This document shows, in pieces, positions 26,413 to 35,146 of a stretch of 64,000 nucleotides of DNA. Made by a program: the position numbers and the translations under genes. Within the stretch, counting starts at the first letter, position 1. Every line of letters starts with the position of its first letter. Below the pieces are notes generated by a model that was not told where the DNA came from, searched no databases, and worked only from the letters and a program-made list of their open reading frames with translations. The DNA comes from Frigoribacterium sp. CG_9.8. Lineage in GTDB: Bacteria; Actinomycetota; Actinomycetes; Actinomycetales; Microbacteriaceae. The stretch covers positions 310,001 to 374,000 of the forward strand of contig NZ_JADOVH010000001.1 of the NCBI RefSeq assembly GCF_015751965.1, read 5' to 3'.

Positions 26413-27399
26413 TTAGAGGTTTGCCAGAGCCTTCTGCTCCGCAACATCATTCTTGACCATCATGGAAATGAGCTCATGGAAGCCCACTTTGGGGGTCCAG
26501 CCCAGCCTGTTTTTCGCCTTGGCGGAGTCGCCAATGAGCAAGTCGACTTCGGCGGGTCGAAGAAAACGCGGGTCCTGCTTGACCAGATCGCGCCATTCGT
26601 TGATTCCGACCTCGTTGAATGCGACGTCGAGAAGCTCGTGAATCGAGTGCGTCTCGCCGGTGGACACCACGTAGTCATCCGCTTCGTCCTGCTGGAGCAT
26701 GAGCCACATCGCCTCGACATAGTCGCCGGCGAATCCCCAGTCCCGCTTCGAATCGAGGTTGCCCATGACGATTTCGTCCTGAAGCCCGAGGGAGATTCGA
26801 GCCACGGCCTGTGACACCTTGCGGGTGACGAACTCCGGCCCCCGGCGCGGCGACTCGTGATTGAACAGGATGCCGGAGGAGGCGTGCATTCCGTAGGACT
26901 CGCGATAGTTGATGGTCATGTAGTGACCGAAGACCTTGGCTACACCATACGGCGAACGGGGCCAGAGCAGCGTTGACTCACTCTGGGGAACCTGCTGTAC
27001 CTTGCCATACATCTCTGAACTCGAGGCCTGGTAGAAGCGAATGCTCTCGATGTTGTCGCCCGCGTAGAGGCGAGCTGCTTCGAGGATATTGAGCACACCT
27101 TTACCCGTGACATCGGTGGTGAGATGTGCGTTATCCCACGAGTAGGCGACGAAAGATATAGCACCGAGGTTGTAAACCTCGTCGGGCTGAGCGACAGCGA
27201 AGGCGCGGATAAGGCTGGAGAGGTCAGTCAGATCGCCGGTGAGGAGGGTCACAGCGGGAACCGTCCGCTCGACGAGCTCATATTTCGGATTGTTCTGGCC
27301 ACGAATAAGACCGAATACTCGGTATCCCTTGCTCAGAAGCAACTCGGCTAGGTACAAGCCGTCTTGGCCTGTAATTCCGGTGATGAGCGCACGTTTCAT
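26413..27399 (-). CDS. gmd: GDP-mannose 4,6-dehydratase
   Basis: A 328-residue enzyme that converts GDP-mannose to GDP-4-keto-6-deoxymannose. It opens RALITGITGQDGLYLAELLL, and has YQASSSEMYGKVQQVPQSES, SPYGVAKVFGHYM and LFNHESPRRGPEFVTRK, with the Ser/Glu and Tyr-Lys catalytic elements in place. The GMD signature is stronger here than in the downstream paralogue, so I give this one the gene name. GDP-mannose supply would depend on manA (53166) plus phosphomannomutase and GDP-mannose pyrophosphorylase, neither of which is in the window. The AAGG element before ATG 27399 makes it the first gene of the leftward unit. Confidence 0.88.
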   Translation of the reverse strand: MKRALITGITGQDGLYLAELLLSKGYRVFGLIRGQNNPKYELVERTVPAVTLLTGDLTDLSSLIRAFAVAQPDEVYNLGAISFVAYSWDNAHLTTDVTGKGVLNILEAARLYAGDNIESIRFYQASSSEMYGKVQQVPQSESTLLWPRSPYGVAKVFGHYMTINYRESYGMHASSGILFNHESPRRGPEFVTRKVSQAVARISLGLQDEIVMGNLDSKRDWGFAGDYVEAMWLMLQQDEADDYVVSTGETHSIHELLDVAFNEVGINEWRDLVKQDPRFLRPAEVDLLIGDSAKAKNRLGWTPKVGFHELISMMVKNDVAEQKALANL

Positions 27400-27463
27400 G
27401 GTGACCTTCGAATAGAGACGGAGTAACTGATTTCGCGAGCCCGTGCTTTTCGGCTTGCTGACA

Positions 27464-27507
27464 CACTGACGTCAGTGGCGACACGCGTGCCGACAGCGTG
27501 GCACGCG
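27464..27507. promoter_or_regulatory. Two palindromes in the gap between gmd and a divergent secreted-protein gene
   Basis: A perfect 14-bp palindrome, CACTGACGTCAGTG (27464-27477), lies next to a hairpin with 8-bp arms (CGCGTGCC at 27484-27491, GGCACGCG at 27500-27507, loop of 8). Both sit in the 219-bp gap that must hold promoters for the leftward gmd unit and the rightward 27619 gene. The first looks like a dimeric-repressor operator. No known regulator is identified. Confidence 0.5.
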
Positions 27508-27618
27508 ACTTGGGGTACGCGGATGAGCTTGGCCGGCGGTAAAAAAGTGTCCTTTTGCTCATCGATCAACTCTCGACACTAGCCCATTGATCTGATTACA
27601 CTGATGCACGGGGGAATA

Positions 27619-29928
27619 ATGCGTGAAAAAAAAATCAGGACGTCTGGATCACTGCGTCGTCTTCTGAGCTTGCTGAGCATTGTCCCGATCGCGGTCGTGG
27701 CAGCTGTGCTCGCAATGCCAACAGCAGCCCAAGCCGCGACGGGCGGCGACTTCAACGCTGGCGCCATTATCTCGGACGCGGTCTTCTACTATTCGAACGC
27801 GATGACGGCGAGCCAGATCCAGGGATTCATCGACGCGAAGGAGTCGTGCGTATTCGGATCCACCTGCCTCGAGAACTTCCGACAAGATACGGTCAGCCGA
27901 GCGGCAGACGCGAAGTGCGGCGCTTACACGGGAGTCGCGGGGCAACGAGCCTCCGACATCGTCTACGCCGTCGCACAAGCTTGCGGTGTGAACCCTCAGG
28001 TGCTTCTGGTCCTGCTCGAAAAGGAGCAGGGCCTCGTCACTTCTAGTAGCCCGAGCGCGAGCAGATACAACATCGCCACGGGATACGCCTGCCCGGACAC
28101 GGCCCCATGTGACGCCCAGTACTACGGCTTCTACAATCAGGTGTACCGAGCGGCGTGGCAATATCAGACGTACCGCCTCCTTCCGACGAGCTTCAGCTAC
28201 CGCGCCGGCCGGGTCAACAACATTCAGTGGAACCCCAACTCAGCGTGCGGATCCTCTCCCGTTTACATCGAGAACCAGGCGACCGCCGGACTCTATATCT
28301 ACACGCCGTACCAACCGAACGCGGCCGCCCTCGCCAACCTTTACGGCGTCGGTGACTCCTGCTCCTCCTACGGGAATCGCAACTTCTGGCGCATCTTCTC
28401 CAATTGGTTCGGAAACCCACAGGGAGGCGGATCGTTCGCGAAGACCGCTGACAACAGCACGATCTACCTGCTCACCGCCGACCACAAGTACGCCGTTCCC
28501 AACGGGGAATTGCTGAATGCCTATTACGCCCTCGGCCCGTACCGCACGGTCACCGCGGCCTATCTCTCCCAGTTCATCACCGGGAACACCCTGGGGCAAC
28601 TGGTGCGAGACCCCACCACGGGGGAAATCTTCTATTTCGACCTCGGTGTCAAACATCATGTCGCGAGTTGTGCCCAGCTGGTCGACTACAACAGCAGCTG
28701 TTCCTCCTACATCGATCTGATGCCGACGCAGATCCTCGCGCTCACTAGTGGCGCAGACCTGACCCAGTTCGCTCGATCCGCCGCAACAGGCGCCATCTAC
28801 TACCTGTCCGGCGGCAAGAAAAGCTGGGTCCGTTCGATGTCCGATGTGCTCCGGCTGAACAACGGAACGACCCCAGATTTCATCAATCTCGGCCCCACTG
28901 CGCTCGCCACTCTCGCCGATGGACCGGACATTTTGTCCCCCGGCACCTACGTCAAACTCAATGCGCAGCAGACGGTGTACCTTGTCGACGGGCAGACCAA
29001 GCTTGTGCCCGTTCCCTCCTCGTCGCTTGGGTCGGATTTCTCGAGCGAAAGCGTCATGGCCATCACGGACGTGACGCTTGCGGCCTACTCGATTGCGAGA
29101 GTTCCTCTCACCCCGATGGTGACGTGCGGTGGCGCGACCTATTTGGCCGGAGGCGGCCAGTTGTGGCTGCTGGCCGCTAACGTGTCATTCGGACTGCCCC
29201 TCACTGCTCTAGACGCCAGCACGTGCTCAGCTTTGACCAGAGCTCCGCTGACCGTGTCGGGCGCGCTGTTCGTGCGTTCTCCCGCCACGGGGGCGATCTA
29301 TTACGTCACCGGTGGGCAGAAAAGCCACCTCTCAACAATGGCTGCCGTTGCGTCCCTCAACGGAGGGATTTCGCCGACGCTGGTACCAGTGGGAGACGCG
29401 ACACTGACCGGAATGGTGAACGCTCGAGAGCTACTTGGCCCGACCCAACTTGTCAAATCGGCCGGGAGCGACGTCGTTTACTTCATTGACGGACTCAGCC
29501 GAAAGGTTCCGATCGATCTCTTCGAGACCGCAAATCAGTTCGGGGTCAGCGGGTATTCTACGATCGACGACGCGACCCTCAACAACTACACGGCCGTCGT
29601 GGGAAACCTTTCGATAATCGTGAGCTGTGGCACCACGACCAACTTCGTCGCGGGCGGCGGGAAACTCTGGGCTTTGCCAACGGGGGCTAACATCGGGCTG
29701 CCGACGACAGCACTAGATGCGCTTACCTGTGCATCGGTTCCCAAGTCCGCCCAGGCTGTTTCCGGTGTCCTGTTCGTGCGTTCGCCCACCACCGGCGCGA
29801 TCTACGTCCTGGCGGACGGCAAGAAGTCCTACATGTCGTCCATGGACGCCGTCTACGCGGCAAACGGTGGGACCCAGCCAGTATTCGTTCCCGTTGCCAC
29901 GACTGTTCTCGCCAAGATCGCTGGATAA
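27619..29928 (+). CDS. Secreted protein: lysozyme/transglycosylase-like N-terminal region plus three-type internal repeats
   Basis: About 769 residues from ATG 27619, preceded by GGGGGA (27610-27615); ATG 27604 lacks a site. A clear signal peptide ends near PTAAQA. Residues ~45-260 carry several Cys and the helix VNPQVLLVLLEKEQGLVTS, whose Glu is placed like the catalytic Glu of lysozyme-like folds; the region ends FWRIFSNWFGNP. The rest is a tandem array of ~45-residue units of three kinds: one around ATGAIYYVTGGQKSHL (four copies), one around VVYFIDGLSRKVP, and one around GGGQLWLLAAN. The array may be a beta-propeller- or adhesin-type fold. It is secreted and probably wall-bound. The enzymatic role is inferred and not proven. 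Confidence 0.72.
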   Translation: MREKKIRTSGSLRRLLSLLSIVPIAVVAAVLAMPTAAQAATGGDFNAGAIISDAVFYYSNAMTASQIQGFIDAKESCVFGSTCLENFRQDTVSRAADAKCGAYTGVAGQRASDIVYAVAQACGVNPQVLLVLLEKEQGLVTSSSPSASRYNIATGYACPDTAPCDAQYYGFYNQVYRAAWQYQTYRLLPTSFSYRAGRVNNIQWNPNSACGSSPVYIENQATAGLYIYTPYQPNAAALANLYGVGDSCSSYGNRNFWRIFSNWFGNPQGGGSFAKTADNSTIYLLTADHKYAVPNGELLNAYYALGPYRTVTAAYLSQFITGNTLGQLVRDPTTGEIFYFDLGVKHHVASCAQLVDYNSSCSSYIDLMPTQILALTSGADLTQFARSAATGAIYYLSGGKKSWVRSMSDVLRLNNGTTPDFINLGPTALATLADGPDILSPGTYVKLNAQQTVYLVDGQTKLVPVPSSSLGSDFSSESVMAITDVTLAAYSIARVPLTPMVTCGGATYLAGGGQLWLLAANVSFGLPLTALDASTCSALTRAPLTVSGALFVRSPATGAIYYVTGGQKSHLSTMAAVASLNGGISPTLVPVGDATLTGMVNARELLGPTQLVKSAGSDVVYFIDGLSRKVPIDLFETANQFGVSGYSTIDDATLNNYTAVVGNLSIIVSCGTTTNFVAGGGKLWALPTGANIGLPTTALDALTCASVPKSAQAVSGVLFVRSPTTGAIYVLADGKKSYMSSMDAVYAANGGTQPVFVPVATTVLAKIAG

Positions 29929-29971
29929 GGCGGCCCGTCGGCGATATTCCAACTGCTGCTAGTCTGCTCGG

Positions 29972-31828
29972 ATGCCTGAATACCCCGCGGTTTCCGACAT
30001 GCCCGCACGACGCCGATTCCGTTCGATCTGGGCGGTGATCGCAGTGTCTGCCGCTGTCATTTTCCACCTCGTTGCCCAACTGGGAATGCTCGTGACGAGG
30101 GCGGATTGGTCGCTGTCGTCGTTTCGAAACTATTTCGCGAGCGACCAGCTTTCCTACATGGGGATCGTCGCTGACGCCGCGCATGGGCACTTCGGCAACT
30201 TCGAGCCCTTTACCGAGACCGGGTCGATCTACTACCCGCGGTTCTACTATCTCGTCGTCGGCGGTGCGGCTCACCTGTTGGGAATCCAGCCGACGACCGC
30301 GTGGTCGATCGGGGGACTTCTCGCCCAGATCACTCTTGTAGTCGTAGTCGCGGTCGCCTGCATACTGATGAGCGGCAGGATCTGGGCCGGAGTTCTCGGT
30401 GCAAGCCCGTTCCTGATCGGAACCTTCTCCACCTTCACTGACAACAACTGGTACACCCAGCTCAATTCCCACGCAGTCCTTTGGGGCCCCTTTGGTGTGT
30501 TCTTCACTCTGAACGCCGAATCGGCGGGGCTTGCTGCCGGCGGGATCGCTTTACTGACTCTGCTACTCACGTACACGCGCACACGAGGCAGAACCACGAA
30601 GATTGTGCTCGCGTCCGTGGCGAGCCTCATAGTTGGTGGTCTCGCGAACGTGCAGACCTACTCATTTCTCACGACAGTGTATCTCGTGATATTCGTGGCT
30701 GCCGCATGGGCGGTTGTGACCGCGCGTCGGCGGCTGTACCTCTATGTGTCGATAGTTCTCATCCCGGTGCTGTTCCTGGTTGGTCCGATCATCGCCCAGC
30801 GGGGAAGTCCGCTGATCACCCTCATCTTCGGCCTTCTCCCGACAGTCCCCGGGATCATTCTTCTCCTGCTTCGCACTCGAGGACTCGCTTCGGTGTACTT
30901 CGGATTCACCGCACTCGCGGCATCTCCCTCAGTGCTCGGAACTCTGATTGGCCTGTCGAATCGGGATCCGTTCCTTGTCTACCGAGTGGCGTCGAGCAAG
31001 AATCTCGGTGTCGAGTGGCCGACCGGCTTTATCGCTGCAATCGCGCTCGCCCTACCGTTGGCACTCGTCTTTGCTGCCGGACTTCACCGTCGTCGACCAC
31101 TCTGGATCGCCTATCCCGCTGGCGTCGCAGTCGCTTGGGTCCTGCTCGCCACCAATGACATCTGGGGAGCGAATCAAGAACCGTATCGCTTCTGGATCGA
31201 CTGCTTTGCCCTGATCTCGATCACGCTGCTCCCGATCCTCATCACGGTCGTGCAGGAATACCTGTTCTGTCGTTCGCGCGTGACTCCAGTTCAGGATGAG
31301 ATAGGCGAGGCCGGCCGCGAGGCCGAGATCCCCGTACGGCGACCGATACGCGTGATTTCTGTTGTCGCGTTGGTACTTCTGGCTGCACTTCTGATCGTGT
31401 CGATGCGCGACTGGGTGCGCTTCTATCGCTCGGGCGACTATCAGAGTCTCATCTCCTACAGCGGGCCGCGCGAGAGTGCGATGGCGAAGGCGGCCCAGGG
31501 GGCCGGTCACGGCCTCATCCTGACCGACCCTTGCATCAATCCGCAGAGCCTCAAGATCGTGTCCGGCGCACGAGTTGTCTACATGAACTTCGGGATGGCC
31601 TGGCCTGAGAAATACGATGACGTTCTGTCTCTTGAGTCGTCTACCGCCAACAACATTCTGGACATCCCCACGGCGGTGGATGCCGGCGTGGGATTCGTGA
31701 TGACTGACTCTGCTTGTGCACCGAACTGGCCCACCACCTACGGGTCGTCGCTGGTGAGGATTGATTCTTCGAGCTATCTCGCCGGCGCCGTCGATGAACA
31801 GATAGTTCTGTGGCGGCTCAAGCCGTAG
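29972..31828 (+). CDS. Large polytopic membrane protein, GT-C-like
   Basis: A 618-residue protein with about ten to twelve membrane segments and an early extracytoplasmic loop containing FASDQLSYMGIVAD, then FEPFTETGSIYYPRFYY, an arrangement resembling GT-C glycosyltransferases. A charged linker (about 425-450) and a C-terminal extracytoplasmic domain follow. There is no known signature motif, so this is a topology- and context-based call. It lies between the secreted repeat protein and the GT4 pair and is transcribed with them. It could transfer a sugar from a polyprenyl carrier onto the exported glycan. Confidence 0.65.
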   Translation: MPEYPAVSDMPARRRFRSIWAVIAVSAAVIFHLVAQLGMLVTRADWSLSSFRNYFASDQLSYMGIVADAAHGHFGNFEPFTETGSIYYPRFYYLVVGGAAHLLGIQPTTAWSIGGLLAQITLVVVVAVACILMSGRIWAGVLGASPFLIGTFSTFTDNNWYTQLNSHAVLWGPFGVFFTLNAESAGLAAGGIALLTLLLTYTRTRGRTTKIVLASVASLIVGGLANVQTYSFLTTVYLVIFVAAAWAVVTARRRLYLYVSIVLIPVLFLVGPIIAQRGSPLITLIFGLLPTVPGIILLLLRTRGLASVYFGFTALAASPSVLGTLIGLSNRDPFLVYRVASSKNLGVEWPTGFIAAIALALPLALVFAAGLHRRRPLWIAYPAGVAVAWVLLATNDIWGANQEPYRFWIDCFALISITLLPILITVVQEYLFCRSRVTPVQDEIGEAGREAEIPVRRPIRVISVVALVLLAALLIVSMRDWVRFYRSGDYQSLISYSGPRESAMAKAAQGAGHGLILTDPCINPQSLKIVSGARVVYMNFGMAWPEKYDDVLSLESSTANNILDIPTAVDAGVGFVMTDSACAPNWPTTYGSSLVRIDSSSYLAGAVDEQIVLWRLKP

Positions 31829-31873
31829 ACCGCCCAAGCGGGCTCTACGAGTAGCGTCGAGTACGATAAACCA

Positions 31874-32188
31874 ATGCCAAAGACCGAGCCAGAGCGTAAT
31901 CCTGGGATAGACCTCCTGCCGTCGAACGGTGAAAATGTCGAACTGCGTCGTCGCGTTCGTGAGGCCGAGGATCGGACCCTCGACTACTGGATCGAAGCTG
32001 TGGTTGTGAGCGCGGCTGGTTCGATGACAGTCAAGAAGTTGCAATCGTCGGTTTCGTGGAGGGTGACACGCCCGCTTCGTGCTGCACGGGTCATACAACT
32101 GAAGGTTCGCGAAGCTGGGGTTCGACGCACCTGCAGGATGGTAGCGGACCGCCTCGCCCAGATTCGTCAAGCGAGAAAACGTGGCTGA
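31874..32188 (+). CDS. Small basic helical protein carrying only a coil and the island's shared C-terminal tail motif
   Basis: A 104-residue protein with no recognised family. Residues ~20-50 form a charged helix; residues ~55-70 read KLQSSVSWRVTRPLRAARV, the same motif found at the C-termini of several other island proteins (for example RSWRVTSVLR in the FkbM protein). The C-terminal part is strongly basic (ending QARKRG). Its stop overlaps the start of the GT4 gene at 32181 by 8 bp, so the two are translationally coupled. It may be a detached membrane/complex-targeting tail for the GT. No hydrophobic segment or signal peptide is seen. Confidence 0.6.
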   Translation: MPKTEPERNPGIDLLPSNGENVELRRRVREAEDRTLDYWIEAVVVSAAGSMTVKKLQSSVSWRVTRPLRAARVIQLKVREAGVRRTCRMVADRLAQIRQARKRG

Positions 32189-33686
32189 CCTCGGCCCGAC
32201 GATCGCCCGCGCGAAGGAAGCACTCAGACAGCGCATCGATCAGGCCGTGCCACACCTCCTTGGTGTCGCTGAAACTGAATCGCTCTCAACCATGGAGTTA
32301 CTTTCCCTTCTGGCAAAATCGGTTCGTGTCGACAACGATCGCGCCGGGTTTTGGTTGCTTATGGCCTGCGTCGCTGGTGCGATGCCCACTCGGGAGCAAG
32401 TGGTGCGTGGCTACCGCTTTCTCGAACTGGCACCGGAAGGCACCGAACACCTCGAGCTGCTCAGGGCGTGTGCTGGCGCTTCAAGCCTCAACGAGAATTT
32501 CGACCGATCGGTAACAGTTATCAGCGACACCGTTGTCGCTGACGTGGACTTTTGTGCGCGACATGGACACAACACCGGCGTGCAGCGAGTGGTACGCGAG
32601 ACCCTCGCGCGCTGGAACGCTGTGCACGACGTCACACTTGTTGCGTGGACCGAAGACGGGTTCCTGATGCGATCGCTCATCCCAGCCGAGACAGACCGGG
32701 TTCTTGATTGGGTGAGTGGCCGTCGCACCGAGTCCTCCCCGGCTTCGGCGGAGGATGATGCCCAGCTCATCATTCCCTGGAATTGCAGCGTCGTGTTGCC
32801 GGAAGTCGCTCAGCACCGAATCTGGGAGCGTCTCGCTTGCCTCGCCGAATTCTCTTCGAACACAGTGTCGATGGTCGGTTACGACGCTATTCCCGTGACG
32901 AGCGCCGAGTACGTGATTTCGTCAGAGTCCGAGCGATTCGTTCGCTATCTCTCGATAGTCAAGCATGCAGACCTCGTCGTCGGGATCAGCAGGTCGTCGT
33001 CCGAGGAGTTCGCGGGGTTTGCCGACGCCCTGACTGCACAGGGGTTGCGCGGGCCACGGGTCATCACCGTTAGCCTGCCGATAGCTCTCGCGCGCGAGGA
33101 GTCAGCGCTCACGGACATTTCGGCGAGGAGTCGGCGCGTTCCCCTTGTTCTTTGCGTCGGCACCCAGGAGCCGCGAAAGAACCAGTTGGCCGTGCTCGCG
33201 GCGTCCGAGTTGCTTTGGAAGCGAGGCATGGCCTTCGAGGTGCTTTTTATCGGCGGCGCCGCGATGCCCCTGTCGATCCCGTTCGATATAGAGGTCGACA
33301 GGCTCCGCCGCCTTGGGCGCTCGGTCTCTGTCATCCGCAACGGTAGTGATGCGATTCTTGAACGCGCTTATCGTGATGCGCGATTCTCGATGTTCGTCTC
33401 GCTCCACGAGGGATTCGGGCTGCCGATCGGCGAATCGCTCGCCGCCGGCACTCCCGTAATCGCTACCGACTACGGCAGCATGGCCGAGATTGCGAACGGT
33501 GGTGGATGCCTGGTTGTCGACCCGCGGAACGACGAGAGTATTGCCGAAGCCATGAGGATGCTCTTGACTGACGATATCGAACTCGATCGACTCGAGCACG
33601 AGGCTCTCGCTCGACCCTCACGCACTTGGGACGACTACTCGGCCGAACTCTGGTCGGCCATCAGCGAAGGCGTACCAACACGATGA
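32181..33686 (+). CDS. Glycosyltransferase family 4 with N-terminal helical extension (first of a tandem pair)
   Basis: A 501-residue GT-B enzyme. The first ~110 residues are a helical domain outside the usual GT4 fold. The transferase part contains TGVQRVVRETLARW and ADLVVGISRSSSEEF, then LCVGTQEPRKNQLAV and the catalytic EGFGLPIGESLAAGTP from about residue 410. It starts at GTG 32181 inside the preceding small gene and ends in a 4-bp ATGA overlap with its paralogue. The two share the same segments (DVxFxA..xTGxQRV, TWT.DG..MR.L.PAE), so they arose by duplication and probably act in alternation on one repeat unit. Confidence 0.9.
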   Translation: MADLGPTIARAKEALRQRIDQAVPHLLGVAETESLSTMELLSLLAKSVRVDNDRAGFWLLMACVAGAMPTREQVVRGYRFLELAPEGTEHLELLRACAGASSLNENFDRSVTVISDTVVADVDFCARHGHNTGVQRVVRETLARWNAVHDVTLVAWTEDGFLMRSLIPAETDRVLDWVSGRRTESSPASAEDDAQLIIPWNCSVVLPEVAQHRIWERLACLAEFSSNTVSMVGYDAIPVTSAEYVISSESERFVRYLSIVKHADLVVGISRSSSEEFAGFADALTAQGLRGPRVITVSLPIALAREESALTDISARSRRVPLVLCVGTQEPRKNQLAVLAASELLWKRGMAFEVLFIGGAAMPLSIPFDIEVDRLRRLGRSVSVIRNGSDAILERAYRDARFSMFVSLHEGFGLPIGESLAAGTPVIATDYGSMAEIANGGGCLVVDPRNDESIAEAMRMLLTDDIELDRLEHEALARPSRTWDDYSAELWSAISEGVPTR

Positions 33687-35146
33687 GCACGATCGAGACT
33701 GCTGAGATCATTGCGGCCCTCGAATCATGGAGTGGTACAGCAAAGCTCTCCGCTCAGGAGCTTCGTCTTGCCTCCGACCGACTCGTGATGGCGCTTGACC
33801 GAGATCACACACTCCATCACGTCTGGCTCGTGCTGTCGGTGCTTGGTCGCGGGCTGCCGAGCGAAGCGGAGGTGCGTGAAGCCCACCGCACGCTGCTCAA
33901 CGAGGGCGCGGAAGCACTCCTGACGCAGGTGGGGCGGCAGCCAGTGCTTAAGAAGGTCGCCCACCGCCAAGTGGAGCTGCTCCACGACGCTGTAATCGTC
34001 GACGTGCGCCACACCGCCGAAACCGATCTCGCTACGGGCATTCAGCGGGTCGCTCGCGAGACGTCCAAGCGTTGGGCCCAATCCCACGACATCACTCTCG
34101 TGACCTGGACAGCGGACGGGCTCGCGATGCGCAGGCTGCTCCCCGCCGAGCGCGCGACTGCCCTCGACGGCGCAGCGCCGGTGCACGGCAAAACCAGGTC
34201 GATCGACAAGCACATCGTGGTTCCGGTTGGTGGGTCGTACTTGCTGCCCGAGCTCGCTGCGGAACCGTGGCGTACCCTTCGCCTTGCGGCGATGGCAGAG
34301 TTCGGGGGGGTCAACACCGGAGTAATCGGATTCGACTGCGTGCCTCTCACCACCGCCGAGACCGTGGGTGACGGGATGCCCGGAGCGTTTGCCCGCAATC
34401 TCAGCGCTGTCGCGAAGATGGACAGGGTGGCCGCGATCTCCGATGCCGCTGCAGTGGAATATTCCGGATGGCGACGGATGCTGTCCTCATCGGGAATCCC
34501 GGGGCCGTTGGTGGACAGCGTGCTTCTGGCCGCAGAGCCGGGAAAATCCACCTCTCAAGATGAACGAGAATTCGCAAAGCTCGTCGCGCTTGACAACACT
34601 CCGCTTGTACTCGTCGTCGGCAGCCACGAACCGCGCAAGAACCATCTCGCGGTCCTACAGGCCGCGGAGCGTGCGTGGCGAGAGGGGCTGGAGTTCAGGC
34701 TGATCTTCGTCGGCGGGAACGCCTGGAACAGTCTCGACTTCACTGACACCCTCGAGTCCCTCAAGCGGAACTCGCGTTCGGTCGACTCGGTTTCGGCGCT
34801 CCCCGACCGTCTGCTCTGGGCAGGCTATCGGCTCTCGCGATTCACGATTTTTACCTCGATCAACGAAGGGTTCGGTCTGCCAGTCGCCGAATCGCTCGCA
34901 TCCGGGACGCCGGTCATCACATCGAACCATGGCAGCATGAAGCAGATCGTCGCCGCTGGAGGCGCGATAGTCGTCGACCCGCGTGACGACGACGACATCC
35001 TGCGCGGCATCCGAAGCATGCTGGCCGACGAAGACCTATATGCTCGCCTGCGGGCCGAGGCCGCCGGCTACGTGATTCGTCCCTGGGACGATTACGCGAG
35101 TGACCTGTGGAACTACTTCATTGGCAGCCAAGCTAGGAACGGCTAA
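33683..35146 (+). CDS. Glycosyltransferase family 4 with N-terminal helical extension (second of the pair)
   Basis: About 487 residues from ATG 33683, which overlaps the previous stop (ATGA); the open frame to 33626 is rejected. It repeats the layout of the 32181 protein: ~100-residue helical N-domain, TGIQRVARETSKRW, MAEFGGVNTGVIGFD, VVGSHEPRKNHLAVL and the catalytic EGFGLPVAESLASGTP. The Glu-x7-Glu motif is intact, so it should be active. The tail is short and lacks the coil and tail motif of other GTs. It converges with wzm with a 4-bp overlap. Confidence 0.9.
   Translation: MSTIETAEIIAALESWSGTAKLSAQELRLASDRLVMALDRDHTLHHVWLVLSVLGRGLPSEAEVREAHRTLLNEGAEALLTQVGRQPVLKKVAHRQVELLHDAVIVDVRHTAETDLATGIQRVARETSKRWAQSHDITLVTWTADGLAMRRLLPAERATALDGAAPVHGKTRSIDKHIVVPVGGSYLLPELAAEPWRTLRLAAMAEFGGVNTGVIGFDCVPLTTAETVGDGMPGAFARNLSAVAKMDRVAAISDAAAVEYSGWRRMLSSSGIPGPLVDSVLLAAEPGKSTSQDEREFAKLVALDNTPLVLVVGSHEPRKNHLAVLQAAERAWREGLEFRLIFVGGNAWNSLDFTDTLESLKRNSRSVDSVSALPDRLLWAGYRLSRFTIFTSINEGFGLPVAESLASGTPVITSNHGSMKQIVAAGGAIVVDPRDDDDILRGIRSMLADEDLYARLRAEAAGYVIRPWDDYASDLWNYFIGSQARNG

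Noticed and set aside
29723-30472. A 249-codon minus-strand open frame across the end of the repeat protein and start of the membrane protein
   Set aside because: It overlaps two well-supported plus-strand genes, is Arg/Gly-rich in the style of antisense GC-rich frames, and has no motif.
31052-32236. A long minus-strand open frame across the membrane protein and small tail protein
   Set aside because: It contradicts the coupled plus-strand genes, and its translation lacks any recognisable domain.
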